A stretch of 64,000 nucleotides of DNA from Mycobacterium sp. MFM001 (GTDB taxonomy: Bacteria; Actinomycetota; Actinomycetes; Mycobacteriales; Mycobacteriaceae): contig NZ_BFAB01000010.1 of assembly GCF_003402475.1 (NCBI RefSeq), forward strand, positions 1 to 64,000. Direction: 5' to 3'. The notes beneath the pieces were generated by a model. The model was not told the origin of the DNA and made no database searches. It saw nothing but the letters and a program-made list of their open reading frames with translations. This document shows, piece after piece, positions 19,036 through 28,730 of the stretch. The first letter of the stretch is position 1. Every line of letters begins with the position of its first letter. The position numbers were made by a program, and so were the translations under genes.

Positions 19036-20264
19036 TCGAATGGTCTGAGACCGACCTGATCATGCGGGATGCGGTCCGCGGTTTCATCGATAAGGAGATC
19101 CGGCCGCATCTCGACGCGCTGGAAACCGGTGAGATGTCGCCGTATCCGATCGCCCGCAAGCTGTTCAGCGAATTCGGTCTCGACGTGCTGGCGGCCGAAG
19201 CCGTCAAGTCGATGCTGGACAAAGAACGCGCTGGGGAAGCCGATCGTAAGCGGGAATCAAGCGGGCTGGGACCCCTGGGCGCGCAGGCGTCGATGGCGGC
19301 GGTGCTGGTGTCCGAACTTGCCGGTGTCAGTATCGGACTGCTCAGCACGATCGGTGTCAGCCTGGGTTTGGGTGCGGCGACGATCATGAGCCGCGGCACG
19401 CTCGCCCAGAAGGAACGCTGGCTGCCCGAGCTGATGACGCTCGAGAAGATCGCGGCCTGGGCCATCACCGAGCCCGACTCGGGCTCGGATGCATTCGGCG
19501 GGATGAAGACCACCGTCAAGCGTGATGGCGTCGACTACATCCTCAACGGGCAGAAGACATTCATCACCAACGGTCCCTACGCCGACGTCCTCATCGTCTA
19601 CGCGAAACTGGACGACGGCTCGCCAGATCGGCGCAACCGACCCGTGTTGCCCTTCGTCCTCGAGGCCGGAATGCCGGGACTGGCCCAAGGCAAGCCGTTC
19701 AAAAAGATGGGCATGATGTCGTCGCCCACCGGCGAGTTGTTCTTCGACAACGTGCGGCTCACGCCGGATCGGCTGCTCGGTGAAACGGAGCAACACAGTT
19801 CCGGGGACGGCCGCGAAAGCGCCCGCGCCAACTTCGCTGCCGAACGTCTCGGCGTCGCGCTGATGGCGCTCGGCATCATCAACGAATGTCACCGGCTCTG
19901 CGTCGATTACGCCAAGACCCGCACGCTGTGGGGGCAGAACATCGGCCAGTTTCAGTTGATCCAGCTCAAGTTGGCGAAGATGGAAGTCGCCCGAATCAAC
20001 GTGCAGAACATGGTCTTTCAGACGTTGGAGAAGATGCAGGCCGGCACGGTGCCCTCTTTGGCGGAGGCGTCGGCGATCAAGCTCTACTCGTCGGAGGCGG
20101 CCACCGACGTCGCGATGGAGGCCGTGCAGCTGTTCGGCGGCAATGGCTACATGGCCGAGTACCGCGTGGAACAGCTTGCCCGCGATGCCAAATCGCTGAT
20201 GATCTACGCCGGCAGCAACGAGGTCCAGGTGACGCACATCGCCAAGGATCTGCTGGCCACATGA
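19032..20264 (+). CDS. fadE21: Acyl-CoA dehydrogenase
   Basis: 410 aa, the same length I recall for M. tuberculosis FadE21, which also follows ltp1. FAD-dependent acyl-CoA dehydrogenase: WAITEPDSGSDAFGGMKTT (substrate and flavin binding, about residue 145), GQKTFITNG, RLGVALMALG helix, and the C-terminal QLFGGNGYMAEYRVEQLARDAK with the flavin-dimer signature. Introduces the 2,3 double bond in an acyl-CoA. An extended N-terminal segment with a Lys/Arg-rich loop (KERAGEADRKRESS) is present before the helical domain. ATGA overlap both sides. Confidence 0.9.
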   Translation: MIEWSETDLIMRDAVRGFIDKEIRPHLDALETGEMSPYPIARKLFSEFGLDVLAAEAVKSMLDKERAGEADRKRESSGLGPLGAQASMAAVLVSELAGVSIGLLSTIGVSLGLGAATIMSRGTLAQKERWLPELMTLEKIAAWAITEPDSGSDAFGGMKTTVKRDGVDYILNGQKTFITNGPYADVLIVYAKLDDGSPDRRNRPVLPFVLEAGMPGLAQGKPFKKMGMMSSPTGELFFDNVRLTPDRLLGETEQHSSGDGRESARANFAAERLGVALMALGIINECHRLCVDYAKTRTLWGQNIGQFQLIQLKLAKMEVARINVQNMVFQTLEKMQAGTVPSLAEASAIKLYSSEAATDVAMEAVQLFGGNGYMAEYRVEQLARDAKSLMIYAGSNEVQVTHIAKDLLAT

Positions 20265-21118
20265 TCACCGAAGCTCGGGTGTCGTACAACGGCGTGGCCA
20301 CCCGGGCGTTGTCGGTGTCGGGTGACGGCACTCCGATCATCGCGCTGCACGGATACGCCGACACTGCCGACACCTGGCGCGGCGTGCTCATCGGTTTGGA
20401 AGCCGCGGGCCGGCGTGCCGTCGCCGTGGACCTGCCCGGCTTCGGTTACGCCGACCCGCGCGCACCGGGCCCGATGCTGGGGCAGTTCGACGGCTTCGTC
20501 GACGACATCCTGGCCCAGTGCTCGCCGGCGGTGCTGATCGGCAACTCGCTGGGCGCCGCCACGGCCGTACGCGCGGCGAGCCGCAACCCAGTTCGTGTCA
20601 AAGCCATTGTGGCGCTCGACGACCCGCTCAACGCCCGGCACTGGCTGGCGCGGTTGGCGCGGTCGCGCGAGGTTCCCGAGCGGGTGTGGTCGCGACTGGG
20701 ACGGGTCCGAGTCCCGCCGACCGTGCTGCGCCGCGGCGTGCGCTGCGCACTCGCCCGGGCGCTCTATGGGCCGGCCGGATCATGCCAAGCCGAGGTGCTC
20801 GACCAGTGGTGCGATCGGCTGACGACCGCCAATGACCTTGCGTCGCTGGGCCGTTACGCGTTCCAGTACGCGATGGAGACCGCGGGGGGACACCGGAACC
20901 TGACGGTGACCTGCCCGACGTTGATCATCCACGGGCGCCGCGACCGCGTCATCCCGGTCGACTCCAGTCGCCGCTTACACCACCAGGTACCCGGCAGCGA
21001 GTTCGTCGTGCTGAACCGATCGGGTCACTGCCCGCAGTTGGACGATCCCTGCGAAGTGGTGCGACTGGTGCTGGACTTCCTGCGAAGATCGGGGGATCAC
21101 GTCGGGAGGGCGGGATGA
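20261..21118 (+). CDS. Alpha/beta hydrolase
   Basis: 285 aa, ATG at 20261. Ser hydrolase signatures: HG in IIALHGYADTADTW, elbow VLIGNSLGAAT with Ser96, acid in IIHGRRDRVIPVD (about residue 226) and His in LNRSGHCPQLDDP (about residue 253). Such enzymes in degradation operons act as thioesterases, C-C hydrolases or lactonases; the substrate is unknown. Coupled by ATGA to both neighbours. Confidence 0.87.
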   Translation: MITEARVSYNGVATRALSVSGDGTPIIALHGYADTADTWRGVLIGLEAAGRRAVAVDLPGFGYADPRAPGPMLGQFDGFVDDILAQCSPAVLIGNSLGAATAVRAASRNPVRVKAIVALDDPLNARHWLARLARSREVPERVWSRLGRVRVPPTVLRRGVRCALARALYGPAGSCQAEVLDQWCDRLTTANDLASLGRYAFQYAMETAGGHRNLTVTCPTLIIHGRRDRVIPVDSSRRLHHQVPGSEFVVLNRSGHCPQLDDPCEVVRLVLDFLRRSGDHVGRAG

Positions 21119-22725
21119 TCCGAGCGGTGCAGCAGGCGACGAATCTCGTCGGCGCCGCCGTTGTGGTGGCGCGGCGCGGCATGTTCAACCCGCTGCGGCC
21201 CGGCGAGGCGTTGCGCGGCTTTTCCGACGTCCGCCGCTACGGAACGTTCGGCGGGCTGGCCCGCCACGCCGCGGCCCGCTACGGTGACGCGCCGGCCATC
21301 ACCGACGAGGCCGGCACGCTGAGCTTTCGTCAGGTGGAGGCGTCCTCGAACGCGTTGGCGCGCGGGTTGCGCACCCACGGCGTCGAGCCCGGCACGGTGG
21401 TGGCGATGCTGGGCAGGGGACACCATGCCACGATGCTTACGCTGATGGCCGCCAACAAGGTTGGTGCCCGGCTGGTGTTGATGAATACTGGATTCGCAGG
21501 ACCGCAGCTGGCGGACGTCTGCGCCCGCGAAGGGGTCGGAGCGCTCGTCGCCGACCAGGAATACCTCGGCCTGCTCGACGCCATCCCCGAGCAGATCCCG
21601 CGGATCCTCGCTTGGTCCGAGGACTCGCCCCCGCTTCCGGCTGTCGAGCAGCTCGTTGTGGGCCACTCGCCGCAGCCGTTGCCCGCCCCGCTGAAGCCCG
21701 GCGGGCTGGTATTGCTGACAAGCGGAACCACCGGCACCCCGAAGGGCGCGCCACGCGACCGGGTCAATCCGCTGCAGACGGCTCAGTTGCTCGACCGTAT
21801 TCCCTGGCCCGCAGGCAACACCTACTGCGTGGCCGCTCCACTGTTTCACGGCACCGGATTGGCCACCTGCTCACTGGGTTTGGCGTTGGGCAGCCGGGTC
21901 GTGTTGACGCGGCGGTTCGATCCCGAGTCGACGCTGGCCGCCGTTGCCGAGCATCGCGCCGCCACGCTGATTCTGGTGCCGACGATGCTGCAACGCATCC
22001 TCGACCTCGGGCCCGACGTGCTCGCACGATACGACACCTCGTCGCTGCGGGTGATCCTGGCCGCCGGGTCGGCACTGTCCCCAGGGCTGTGCGAACGAAC
22101 ACTCGACACGTTCGGCGACGTGCTCTACAACCTATACGGCTCAACCGAAGTCGCGATCGGCGCGGTCGCCACTCCGGCCGAGTTGCGCGCCGCTCCCGGT
22201 ACGGTCGGTCGTCCGCCGATCGGTTGCGCATTGGCGGTTTACGACAGCGACCGCCGGCGGGTCAGCGAACCCGGCCGAACCGGCACGCTTTTCGTCTCCA
22301 GCGGGCTGAGCTTCAGCGGGTACACGGATGGGCGGAACAAGGAGACGGTGGATGGCTTGCTGTCGACGGGGGACACTGGCCATTTCGACTGCAATGGCCT
22401 GTGGTTCGTCGACGGCCGCGACGACGACATGATCGTCTCGGGTGGCGAGAACGTCTTTCCGCAGGAAGTCGAGAACCTGCTCAGCGACCACCCCGACATC
22501 GTGGAGGCGACAGTCGTAGGCGTCGACGATCCGGACTTCGGAAAGCGGCTTGCCGCATACGTTGTCAAGCACCCCGGCTCGGCCCTCGACGCCGACGCAG
22601 TCAAGGCGCACGTGCGCGCGCATCTGGCCCGGCACAAAATTCCCCGCGACGTCGTGTTCGTCGACCAACTGCCGCGCAACGAAACAGGAAAGGTCGTCAA
22701 GGCCAAGCTTGGGGAGTCCCAATGA
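21115..22725 (+). CDS. Acyl-CoA synthetase (FadD-type, AMP-binding)
   Basis: 536 aa. ANL superfamily: P-loop LLTSGTTGTPKGAPRD (about residue 200), NLYGSTEV (about residue 340), STGDTGHFD with the ribose-binding Asp, and GGENVFPQEVENLLSDHP; the C-terminal catalytic Lys is in PRNETGKVVKAKL. The P-loop lacks the canonical Lys-Gly-x-x-H after it (Pro/Arg instead), as in some FadD proteins. The N-terminal 30 residues are hydrophobic and Arg-rich, suggesting membrane association. It would activate the substrate of the cassette. ATGA overlaps on both sides. Confidence 0.88.
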   Translation: MIRAVQQATNLVGAAVVVARRGMFNPLRPGEALRGFSDVRRYGTFGGLARHAAARYGDAPAITDEAGTLSFRQVEASSNALARGLRTHGVEPGTVVAMLGRGHHATMLTLMAANKVGARLVLMNTGFAGPQLADVCAREGVGALVADQEYLGLLDAIPEQIPRILAWSEDSPPLPAVEQLVVGHSPQPLPAPLKPGGLVLLTSGTTGTPKGAPRDRVNPLQTAQLLDRIPWPAGNTYCVAAPLFHGTGLATCSLGLALGSRVVLTRRFDPESTLAAVAEHRAATLILVPTMLQRILDLGPDVLARYDTSSLRVILAAGSALSPGLCERTLDTFGDVLYNLYGSTEVAIGAVATPAELRAAPGTVGRPPIGCALAVYDSDRRRVSEPGRTGTLFVSSGLSFSGYTDGRNKETVDGLLSTGDTGHFDCNGLWFVDGRDDDMIVSGGENVFPQEVENLLSDHPDIVEATVVGVDDPDFGKRLAAYVVKHPGSALDADAVKAHVRAHLARHKIPRDVVFVDQLPRNETGKVVKAKLGESQ

Positions 22726-23579
22726 CATGGCGCCGCAACACCGTTCGGGACAAGGTCGTCGCGATCACCGGCGGCGCACGCGGTATCGGCAGGGCGACCG
22801 CTGAAGCATTTCTGCGCGCCGGTGCCCGCGTCGCACTCGGTGACATCGACACCGAGCTCGTCGAGAAGACCGCCGCCGAGCTGGCCGAGAAGACAGGCGG
22901 ACAGGCCCACGGCGGTGCCCTCGATGTCACCGATCGTCGTTCGTTCGCAACGTTTCTCGACGAGTCGGAAGCCAGGTTGGGCGCACTCGACATCCTGGTG
23001 AACAACGCCGGCATCATGCCGACTGGACTGTTCGCCGACGAGGACGATGCGATGACCGACCGGATGCTCGGCATCAACGTGTGCGGCGTGCTGTATGGAT
23101 CCAAGCTCGCGGCGCGGCGATTCGATGGCCGCGGCGGCCACATCGTCAACATCGCGTCGGTTGCGGGAATATGCCCCTATCCGGGCCTCGCGACCTATTG
23201 CGCCACCAAGCACGCCGTCGTCGGTCTCTCTAGGACGTTGCACTTCGAACTCGCCCCGGCAGGCATCGGCGTCACCGCGGTGCTTCCCGGAATGGTGCAC
23301 ACCGAGCTATCGGCCGGGCATGGCGCCCCGCGGTGGGTGCGGCCGATCACCGACGTGGAACCCGAAGACGTCGCGGCCGCGGTCGTGGCGGTGATCGGCA
23401 GCGGGCGAACCACGCTGGTTGTGCCGCGAAGGCTAGGCATCGTGTTGCGCGCGATGGACCTGTGGCCCGAGCGTGCGCGCAACGGGATGGCGCGCCTGGC
23501 GCGGTTCGACGCCGCCTTCACCCACGTGGATCCGCAACTACGCGAGGCGTACCACCGTCGGATCAGCGGAGCCGGTTAG
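22722..23579 (+). CDS. Short-chain dehydrogenase, last gene of the cassette
   Basis: 285 aa. TGGARGIG (residues 16-23), DVTDR, NNAGIMP, active-site Ser in NIASVAG and YCATK. Contains a C-terminal extension after the Rossmann domain (LVVPRRLGIVLRAMDLWPERARNGMARL) that looks amphipathic and may bind membrane, as in other SDRs acting on lipids. NAD(P)-dependent oxidoreductase, substrate unknown. Starts in the ATGA of the synthetase stop; its last four bases overlap the convergent sirR gene, so the operon ends here. Confidence 0.87.
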   Translation: MTWRRNTVRDKVVAITGGARGIGRATAEAFLRAGARVALGDIDTELVEKTAAELAEKTGGQAHGGALDVTDRRSFATFLDESEARLGALDILVNNAGIMPTGLFADEDDAMTDRMLGINVCGVLYGSKLAARRFDGRGGHIVNIASVAGICPYPGLATYCATKHAVVGLSRTLHFELAPAGIGVTAVLPGMVHTELSAGHGAPRWVRPITDVEPEDVAAAVVAVIGSGRTTLVVPRRLGIVLRAMDLWPERARNGMARLARFDAAFTHVDPQLREAYHRRISGAG

Positions 23580-24271
23580 GAATCCACGACCCAGATCGCG
23601 CACGCCGCGGGACTGCCCAGATCGACGGTGTTGGCCACGCCGTCGGCCGCCTCGACCGCCACCGAGATCATCCCGGCGAACTCGCGGCGGGTCAGCACCC
23701 GCAGTCGCGAGTCCAGGCTGATCCCGATGGAATCGAAGTAGCGCAGCATCTCCGGATCGGCGTCGGAGATGCGGGCCACGGTGCCGGCCTCGCCGTCGAG
23801 GCAGGCCCACAGCTGGCGCGCCGGCGGCGTCGGGACTTGGCCGTCGGATGCGGGGATCGGGTCGCCGTGCGGGTCACGGTGCGGATAGCCGAGCTTGGCG
23901 TCGATGCGGGACACCAGCCGGTCGGAGACCGCGTGCTCGAGCACCTCGGCCTCGTCGTGCACCTCGTCCCAGCCGTAGCCCAGCTCGTTGACCAGAAAGG
24001 TTTCCAGCAGCCGGTGCCGGCGCACCATCGCCAGCGCCGCCCGGCGCCCGGACTCGGTCAGCGTCACAGCGCCGTACTTCTCGTGGTTGACCAAACCCTG
24101 CTCGGCGAGCTTGCGAATCGACTCCGAGGCGGTGCTGGCCGACACCCCGATCCGGTCGGCCAGCATCTTGGTGCTGACCTTGTCCGGCGACCACTCCTGG
24201 GCGTTCCAGATGACCTTCAGGTAGTCCTGGGCAACAGGGCTGAGCTCGCCAGGCTCGTCGTCGGGGCGCAC
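23576..24271 (-). CDS. sirR: DtxR/MntR-family metal-dependent regulator
   Basis: 231 aa, GTG at 24271. N-terminal winged helix: QDYLKVIWNAQEW, ADRIGVSASTASESIRKLAEQGLV (recognition helix), then the metal/dimer domain with RRHRLLETFLVNELGYGWDEVHDEAEVLEHAVS where the His, Glu and Asp ligands sit. A C-terminal SH3/FeoA-like domain follows from about residue 155. Named sirR in M. tuberculosis (Rv2788) by position; the family senses Mn or Fe and represses uptake genes. Divergent from ribF with only 38 bp between starts, so it may influence that promoter. Confidence 0.9.
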   Translation of the reverse strand: MRPDDEPGELSPVAQDYLKVIWNAQEWSPDKVSTKMLADRIGVSASTASESIRKLAEQGLVNHEKYGAVTLTESGRRAALAMVRRHRLLETFLVNELGYGWDEVHDEAEVLEHAVSDRLVSRIDAKLGYPHRDPHGDPIPASDGQVPTPPARQLWACLDGEAGTVARISDADPEMLRYFDSIGISLDSRLRVLTRREFAGMISVAVEAADGVANTVDLGSPAACAIWVVDS

Positions 24272-24309
24272 ACACCGAAGTTTAAGCCCCGCGCCGTAGG
24301 CTTGCGGTT

Positions 24310-25284
24310 GTGCAACGGTGGCGGGGCCAGGACGAGATACCCACGGACTGGGGCAGATGCGTGCTCACCATCGGGGTGTTCGACGGGCTGCACCGGGGCC
24401 ACGCGGAGCTGATCGCGCACGCGGTGAAATCGGGCCGGGCGCGTGGCGTGCCGACCGTATTGATGACCTTCGACCCGCACCCGATGGAGGTGGTGTTCCC
24501 CGGCAGCCATCCGGCGCAGCTGACCACGTTGACCCGGCGCGCCGAGCTGGCCGAGGAGTTCGGCATCGACGTGTTCCTGGTGATGCCGTTCACCACCGAC
24601 TTCATGAAGCTGACGCCGGAGCGCTACATCCACGAGCTGCTGGTGGAGAACCTGCACGTGGTGGAAGTGGTGGTCGGCGAGAACTTCACGTTCGGCAAGA
24701 AGGCCGCCGGCACCGTCGAGACGCTGCGCCGGGCCGGGGAGCGGTTCGGGTTCGCGGTGGAATCGATGTCGCTGGTGTCCGAGCACCACGACAGCGAGAC
24801 GGTCACGTTCTCGTCGACCTACATCCGCTCCTGCGTCGACGCCGGCGACGTGGTGGCCGCCGCCGAGGCGCTGGGCCGTCCGCACCGGGTCGAGGGCGTG
24901 GTCGTGCGCGGCGACGGGCGGGGCAAGGAGCTGGGCTTTCCCACCGCCAACGTGGCCCCGCCGATGTATTCGGCCATCCCGGCCGACGGGGTGTATGCCG
25001 CCTGGTTCACCGTGCTGGGCCACGGGCCGGTGACCGGCACCGTCGTGCCCGGCGAGCGCTACCAGGCCGCGGTGTCCGTGGGCACCAACCCGACGTTTTC
25101 GGGACGGACCCGCACGGTCGAGGCGTTCGTGCTCGACACCACGGCCGACCTGTACGGCCAGCATGTGGCGCTGGACTTCGTGGCCCGCATCCGCGGCCAG
25201 GAGAAGTTCGAATCGGTCGACGAGCTGATCACCGCGATGGGCGCCGACACCGAACGGGCGCGCGCCCTGCTGACCGTCAGTTGA
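24310..25284 (+). CDS. ribF: Bifunctional riboflavin kinase / FAD synthetase
   Basis: 324 aa, GTG start. N-terminal adenylyltransferase domain: LTIGVFDGLHRGH (nucleotide-binding HxGH type) and MTFDPHPMEVVFPG, then FSSTYIRSCVDAGDVVAA (about residues 175-192). C-terminal flavokinase domain: GVVVRGDGRGKELGFPTANV and the SVGTNPTFSG motif. Makes FMN and FAD from riboflavin. The gene precedes rpsO in M. tuberculosis too (Rv2786c-Rv2785c). Confidence 0.95.
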   Translation: MQRWRGQDEIPTDWGRCVLTIGVFDGLHRGHAELIAHAVKSGRARGVPTVLMTFDPHPMEVVFPGSHPAQLTTLTRRAELAEEFGIDVFLVMPFTTDFMKLTPERYIHELLVENLHVVEVVVGENFTFGKKAAGTVETLRRAGERFGFAVESMSLVSEHHDSETVTFSSTYIRSCVDAGDVVAAAEALGRPHRVEGVVVRGDGRGKELGFPTANVAPPMYSAIPADGVYAAWFTVLGHGPVTGTVVPGERYQAAVSVGTNPTFSGRTRTVEAFVLDTTADLYGQHVALDFVARIRGQEKFESVDELITAMGADTERARALLTVS

Positions 25285-25380
25285 CCACTGCTAAACTGCC
25301 GCACGACACGGCGTGTGCTGCAGTTCGCGGCGGCCGCTGCCGATATCTGAACCTCGCGGACCGATTGATGGAGATATTTC

Positions 25381-25650
25381 GTGGCGCTGACGGCCGAGCA
25401 GAAAAAAGAAATCCTGGGCTCCTACGGCCTGCATGAGACCGACACCGGATCGCCGGAGGCGCAGGTCGCGCTGCTGACCCGGCGGATCGCGGACCTGACC
25501 GAGCACCTCAAGGTGCACAAGCATGACCACCACTCGCGGCGGGGGTTGCTGCTGTTGGTGGGGCGGCGCCGCCGCCTGCTCAAGTACGTGGCCCAGATCG
25601 ATGTCGAGCGGTACCGCTCGCTCATCGAGCGGCTGGGTCTGCGTCGCTGA
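25381..25650 (+). CDS. rpsO: 30S ribosomal protein S15
   Basis: 89 aa, the standard S15 length, GTG start. Three-helix 16S rRNA binding protein: ADGxxx opening [28 protein letters not shown] with the conserved TGSPE loop, then [28 protein letters not shown]. It binds the central domain of 16S rRNA. Commonly co-transcribed with pnp, which lies 800 bp downstream after lppU. The 96-bp leader before it may carry an S15 autoregulatory fold, but none can be proven by eye. Confidence 0.97.
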   Translation: MALTAEQKKEILGSYGLHETDTGSPEAQVALLTRRIADLTEHLKVHKHDHHSRRGLLLLVGRRRRLLKYVAQIDVERYRSLIERLGLRR

Positions 25651-25663
25651 TCCAAGCGCCGCC

Positions 25664-26167
25664 ATGCGCGCGTGGCCCGCGGCCGTAGTCACCGCACTCG
25701 TCGTCGTCGGGGGGCTGACAGGTTGCTCGTCTGCGGCCAATGCCGCGGACCTCAAGGTCGGGGACTGCCTGCGGCTCGGCGGCACCGCCGACCGGCCGGA
25801 GGCAACCAAGGTGGCATGCGGCAGCCGTTCGTCGAACTTCAAGGTCGCGGCCAGAGTCGCCGACCGCGAACAATGCCCCGCCGACGTGGACTCGTCGTAT
25901 TCGATGCGCAACACGTTCAGCGACTCCAAAAACACCGCCTGCCTGGACATCGACTGGGTGGTCGGCGGATGCATGAGTGTGGACCCGGAGCACAACGCCG
26001 ACCCGGTCCGCGTCGACTGCAACGACAAATCGGCGCCACACCGCCAGCGGGCCACCCAGATCCTTCGCGATCTCGGAGACCCGGTCAGCGTCGACCAGTG
26101 CGCCAGCGGCGTGGGCTACACCTACTCCGAGCGGCGGTTCGCGGTCTGCGTGGAGGACCTGACGTAG
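25664..26167 (+). CDS. lppU: Lipoprotein LppU
   Basis: 167 aa from ATG at 25664, 13 bp after rpsO. Lipoprotein signal AAVVTALVVVGGLTGC with lipobox LTGC and Cys21. The mature part has six further Cys, as in KVGDCLRLGG, TKVACGS, REQCPAD, TACLDID, GGCMSVD, VDCNDKS, DQCASG and AVCVEDL (so probably four disulphides), consistent with an exported, oxidised domain. Function unknown. M. tuberculosis lppU (Rv2784c) occupies the same slot between rpsO and gpsI. Confidence 0.88.
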   Translation: MRAWPAAVVTALVVVGGLTGCSSAANAADLKVGDCLRLGGTADRPEATKVACGSRSSNFKVAARVADREQCPADVDSSYSMRNTFSDSKNTACLDIDWVVGGCMSVDPEHNADPVRVDCNDKSAPHRQRATQILRDLGDPVSVDQCASGVGYTYSERRFAVCVEDLT

Positions 26168-26331
26168 GCAGCCCGGTGGAAACCGCCAGGTCGGCGTGTA
26201 GAGTGAGGACGTTCTGGGCCGGATCGGCCCGAACAGGTGCGGTTCGCGCAATCCGCGCGCACCGTCCCAGCGATGTCACGACGGGACCCGAAAAGGAAAG
26301 CCACGTCTGTATCGGGCGGTCTTCGGTAGTG

Positions 26332-26356
26332 GCGGCCGGGGCTTTCTTCCGGCCGC
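26332..26356 (+). other. Hairpin in the gpsI leader
   Basis: Perfect 8-bp stem GCGGCCGG (26332-26339) with CCGGCCGC (26349-26356) and a 9-nt loop, about 98 bp before the gpsI start inside a 286-bp intergenic gap. Leaders of pnp genes often carry RNase-cleavable hairpins used in autoregulation. A -10-like TAGAGT at 26199-26204 could start the transcript. Confidence 0.5.
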
Positions 26357-26453
26357 TTCGATCGACGGCCGTAGCCGCATCCAGGCCAGGCTCTGCGGGC
26401 TGTGCGTGACCACGCAAAACAGCTGAATAAACCAGAGAGGCCGCACGGACGTC

Positions 26454-28730
26454 ATGTCTGTAGCTGAAATTGAACAAGGCGTGTTCGAGACGACCGCCGT
26501 CATCGACAACGGGAGCTTCGGCACCCGCACCATCCGCTTCGAAACCGGCCGGCTGGCCCAGCAAGCCGCCGGCGCCGTCGTCGCCTACCTCGACGACGAG
26601 AACATGCTGCTCTCGGCGACCAGCGCCAGCAAGAGCCCCAAGGAGCATTTCGACTTCTTCCCGCTGACGGTCGACGTCGAGGAGCGCATGTACGCCGCCG
26701 GGCGCATCCCGGGCTCGTTCTTCCGCCGCGAGGGCCGGCCGTCCACCGACGCGATCCTGACCTGCCGGCTCATCGACCGCCCGCTGCGCCCGTCGTTCGT
26801 CGACGGTCTGCGCAACGAGATCCAGATCGTGGTGACCATCCTGAGCCTGGACCCCAACGACCTCTACGACGTGCTGGCGATCAACGCCGCGTCGGCCTCC
26901 ACCCAGTTGGCCGGCCTGCCGTTCTCCGGTCCCGTCGGCGGTGTGCGGGTCGCGCTGATCGACGGCACCTGGGTGGCGTTCCCGACGGTCGAGCAGACCG
27001 AGCGGGCGGTGTTCGACATGGTGGTGGCGGGCCGGGTAATCGGCTCCGCCGAGGAAAACCCAGATGTCGCGATCATGATGGTCGAGGCCGAGGCCACCGA
27101 GAACGTCGTCGAGCTGATCGAGGGCGGTGCCGGAGCGCCGACGGAAACCGTTGTGGCGCAAGGCCTGGAGGCCGCCAAGCCGTTCATCGCCGCGCTGTGC
27201 GCCGCGCAGCAGGAGCTCGCCGACGCGGCCGCCAAGCCGACCGCCGACTACCCGTTGTTCCCCGACTACGGCGACGACGTCTACTACTCGGTGTCTTCGG
27301 TGGCCACCGACGAGCTGGCCAAGGCGCTCACCATTTCCGGTAAGGCCGAGCGCAACAACCGCACCGAGGAGATCAAGGCCGAGGTGCTCGAGCGGCTCGC
27401 CGACACCTACGCCGGCCGGGAGAAAGAGGTCTCCGCGGCATTCCGCTCGCTGACCAAAAAGCTGGTGCGCCAACGCATCCTGACCGACCACTTCCGCATC
27501 GACGGCCGCGGCATCACCGACATCCGCGCTTTGAGTGCCGAAGTCGCGGTCGTTCCGCGGGCCCACGGCAGCGCGCTGTTCGAGCGCGGCGAAACCCAGA
27601 TCCTGGGCATCACCACGCTGGACATGATGAAGATGGCTCAGCAGATCGATTCGCTGGGGCCCGAAACCAGCAAGCGCTACATGCACCACTACAACTTCCC
27701 GCCGTATTCGACCGGTGAGACCGGGCGAGTCGGCTCGCCCAAGCGGCGCGAGATCGGGCACGGCGCGCTGGCCGAGCGGGCGCTGGTGCCGGTGCTGCCC
27801 AGCGTCGAGGAGTTCCCGTACGCCATTCGCCAGGTCTCAGAAGCGTTGGGCTCCAACGGTTCCACCTCGATGGGCTCGGTGTGTGCGTCGACGCTGGCGC
27901 TGCTCAACGCCGGGGTTCCGCTGAAGGCGCCGGTGGCCGGCATCGCGATGGGCCTAGTCTCCGACGACGTCGAGATCGAGGGCGGCGGCACCGAGCGCCG
28001 GTTCGTCACGCTGACCGACATCCTCGGCGCCGAAGATGCCTTCGGCGACATGGACTTCAAGGTCGCCGGCACCAAGGACTTCGTCACCGCGCTGCAGCTG
28101 GACACCAAGCTCGACGGGATTCCGTCGCAGGTGCTGGCCGGTGCGCTGTCGCAGGCCCGCGATGCCCGGCTGACCATCCTCGAGGTGATGGCCGAGGCCA
28201 TCGACCGCCCCGACGAGATGAGCCCCTATGCACCGCGGGTCACCACGATCAAGGTCCCGGTCGACAAGATCGGCGAGGTGATCGGCCCCAAGGGCAAGAT
28301 CATCAACGCGATCACCGAGGAGACCGGCGCGCAGATCTCCATCGAGGACGACGGCACCGTGTTCGTCGGCGCGACCGACGGCCCGTCGGCGCAGGCTGCG
28401 ATCGACAAGATCAACGCGATCGCCAACCCGCAGCTGCCCAAGGTCGGCGAGCGGTTCCTCGGAACCGTGGTCAAGACAACCGATTTCGGCGCGTTCGTGT
28501 CGCTGCTGCCCGGCCGCGACGGATTGGTGCACATCTCCAAGCTCGGCAAGGGCAAGCGCATCGCCCAGGTCGAGGACGTCGTCAACGTCGGCGACAAGCT
28601 GAGGGTGGAGATCGCCGACATCGACAAGCGCGGCAAGATCTCGTTGATCTTGGTCGCCGACGACGCCGCTTCCGAGGGCTCTGCCGATTCGGGGGCCGCG
28701 CCGGCCGATGCCGCGACCACCGGCAGCTAA
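26454..28730 (+). CDS. gpsI: Polynucleotide phosphorylase (PNPase)
   Basis: 758 aa. Two RNase PH domains with the central alpha-helical domain between them, then KH ([20 protein letters not shown], about residues 600-650) and S1 ([20 protein letters not shown], about residues 660-735). Catalytic core region [17 protein letters not shown] and [19 protein letters not shown] are intact. A disordered acidic C terminus ends in a Gly/Ala/Asp tail. It degrades RNA phosphorolytically and can polymerise; named gpsI in mycobacteria. Overlaps pepR by 23 bp. Confidence 0.97.
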   Translation: MSVAEIEQGVFETTAVIDNGSFGTRTIRFETGRLAQQAAGAVVAYLDDENMLLSATSASKSPKEHFDFFPLTVDVEERMYAAGRIPGSFFRREGRPSTDAILTCRLIDRPLRPSFVDGLRNEIQIVVTILSLDPNDLYDVLAINAASASTQLAGLPFSGPVGGVRVALIDGTWVAFPTVEQTERAVFDMVVAGRVIGSAEENPDVAIMMVEAEATENVVELIEGGAGAPTETVVAQGLEAAKPFIAALCAAQQELADAAAKPTADYPLFPDYGDDVYYSVSSVATDELAKALTISGKAERNNRTEEIKAEVLERLADTYAGREKEVSAAFRSLTKKLVRQRILTDHFRIDGRGITDIRALSAEVAVVPRAHGSALFERGETQILGITTLDMMKMAQQIDSLGPETSKRYMHHYNFPPYSTGETGRVGSPKRREIGHGALAERALVPVLPSVEEFPYAIRQVSEALGSNGSTSMGSVCASTLALLNAGVPLKAPVAGIAMGLVSDDVEIEGGGTERRFVTLTDILGAEDAFGDMDFKVAGTKDFVTALQLDTKLDGIPSQVLAGALSQARDARLTILEVMAEAIDRPDEMSPYAPRVTTIKVPVDKIGEVIGPKGKIINAITEETGAQISIEDDGTVFVGATDGPSAQAAIDKINAIANPQLPKVGERFLGTVVKTTDFGAFVSLLPGRDGLVHISKLGKGKRIAQVEDVVNVGDKLRVEIADIDKRGKISLILVADDAASEGSADSGAAPADAATTGS

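Noticed and set aside
21115..21210. Signal peptide at the start of the acyl-CoA synthetase
   Set aside because: Hydrophobic but too basic and followed by a soluble ligase; more likely a peripheral anchor.
25285..25380. Riboswitch (FMN) near ribF/rpsO
   Set aside because: The gap is too short and lacks the FMN aptamer pattern; ribF itself has only 38 bp upstream.
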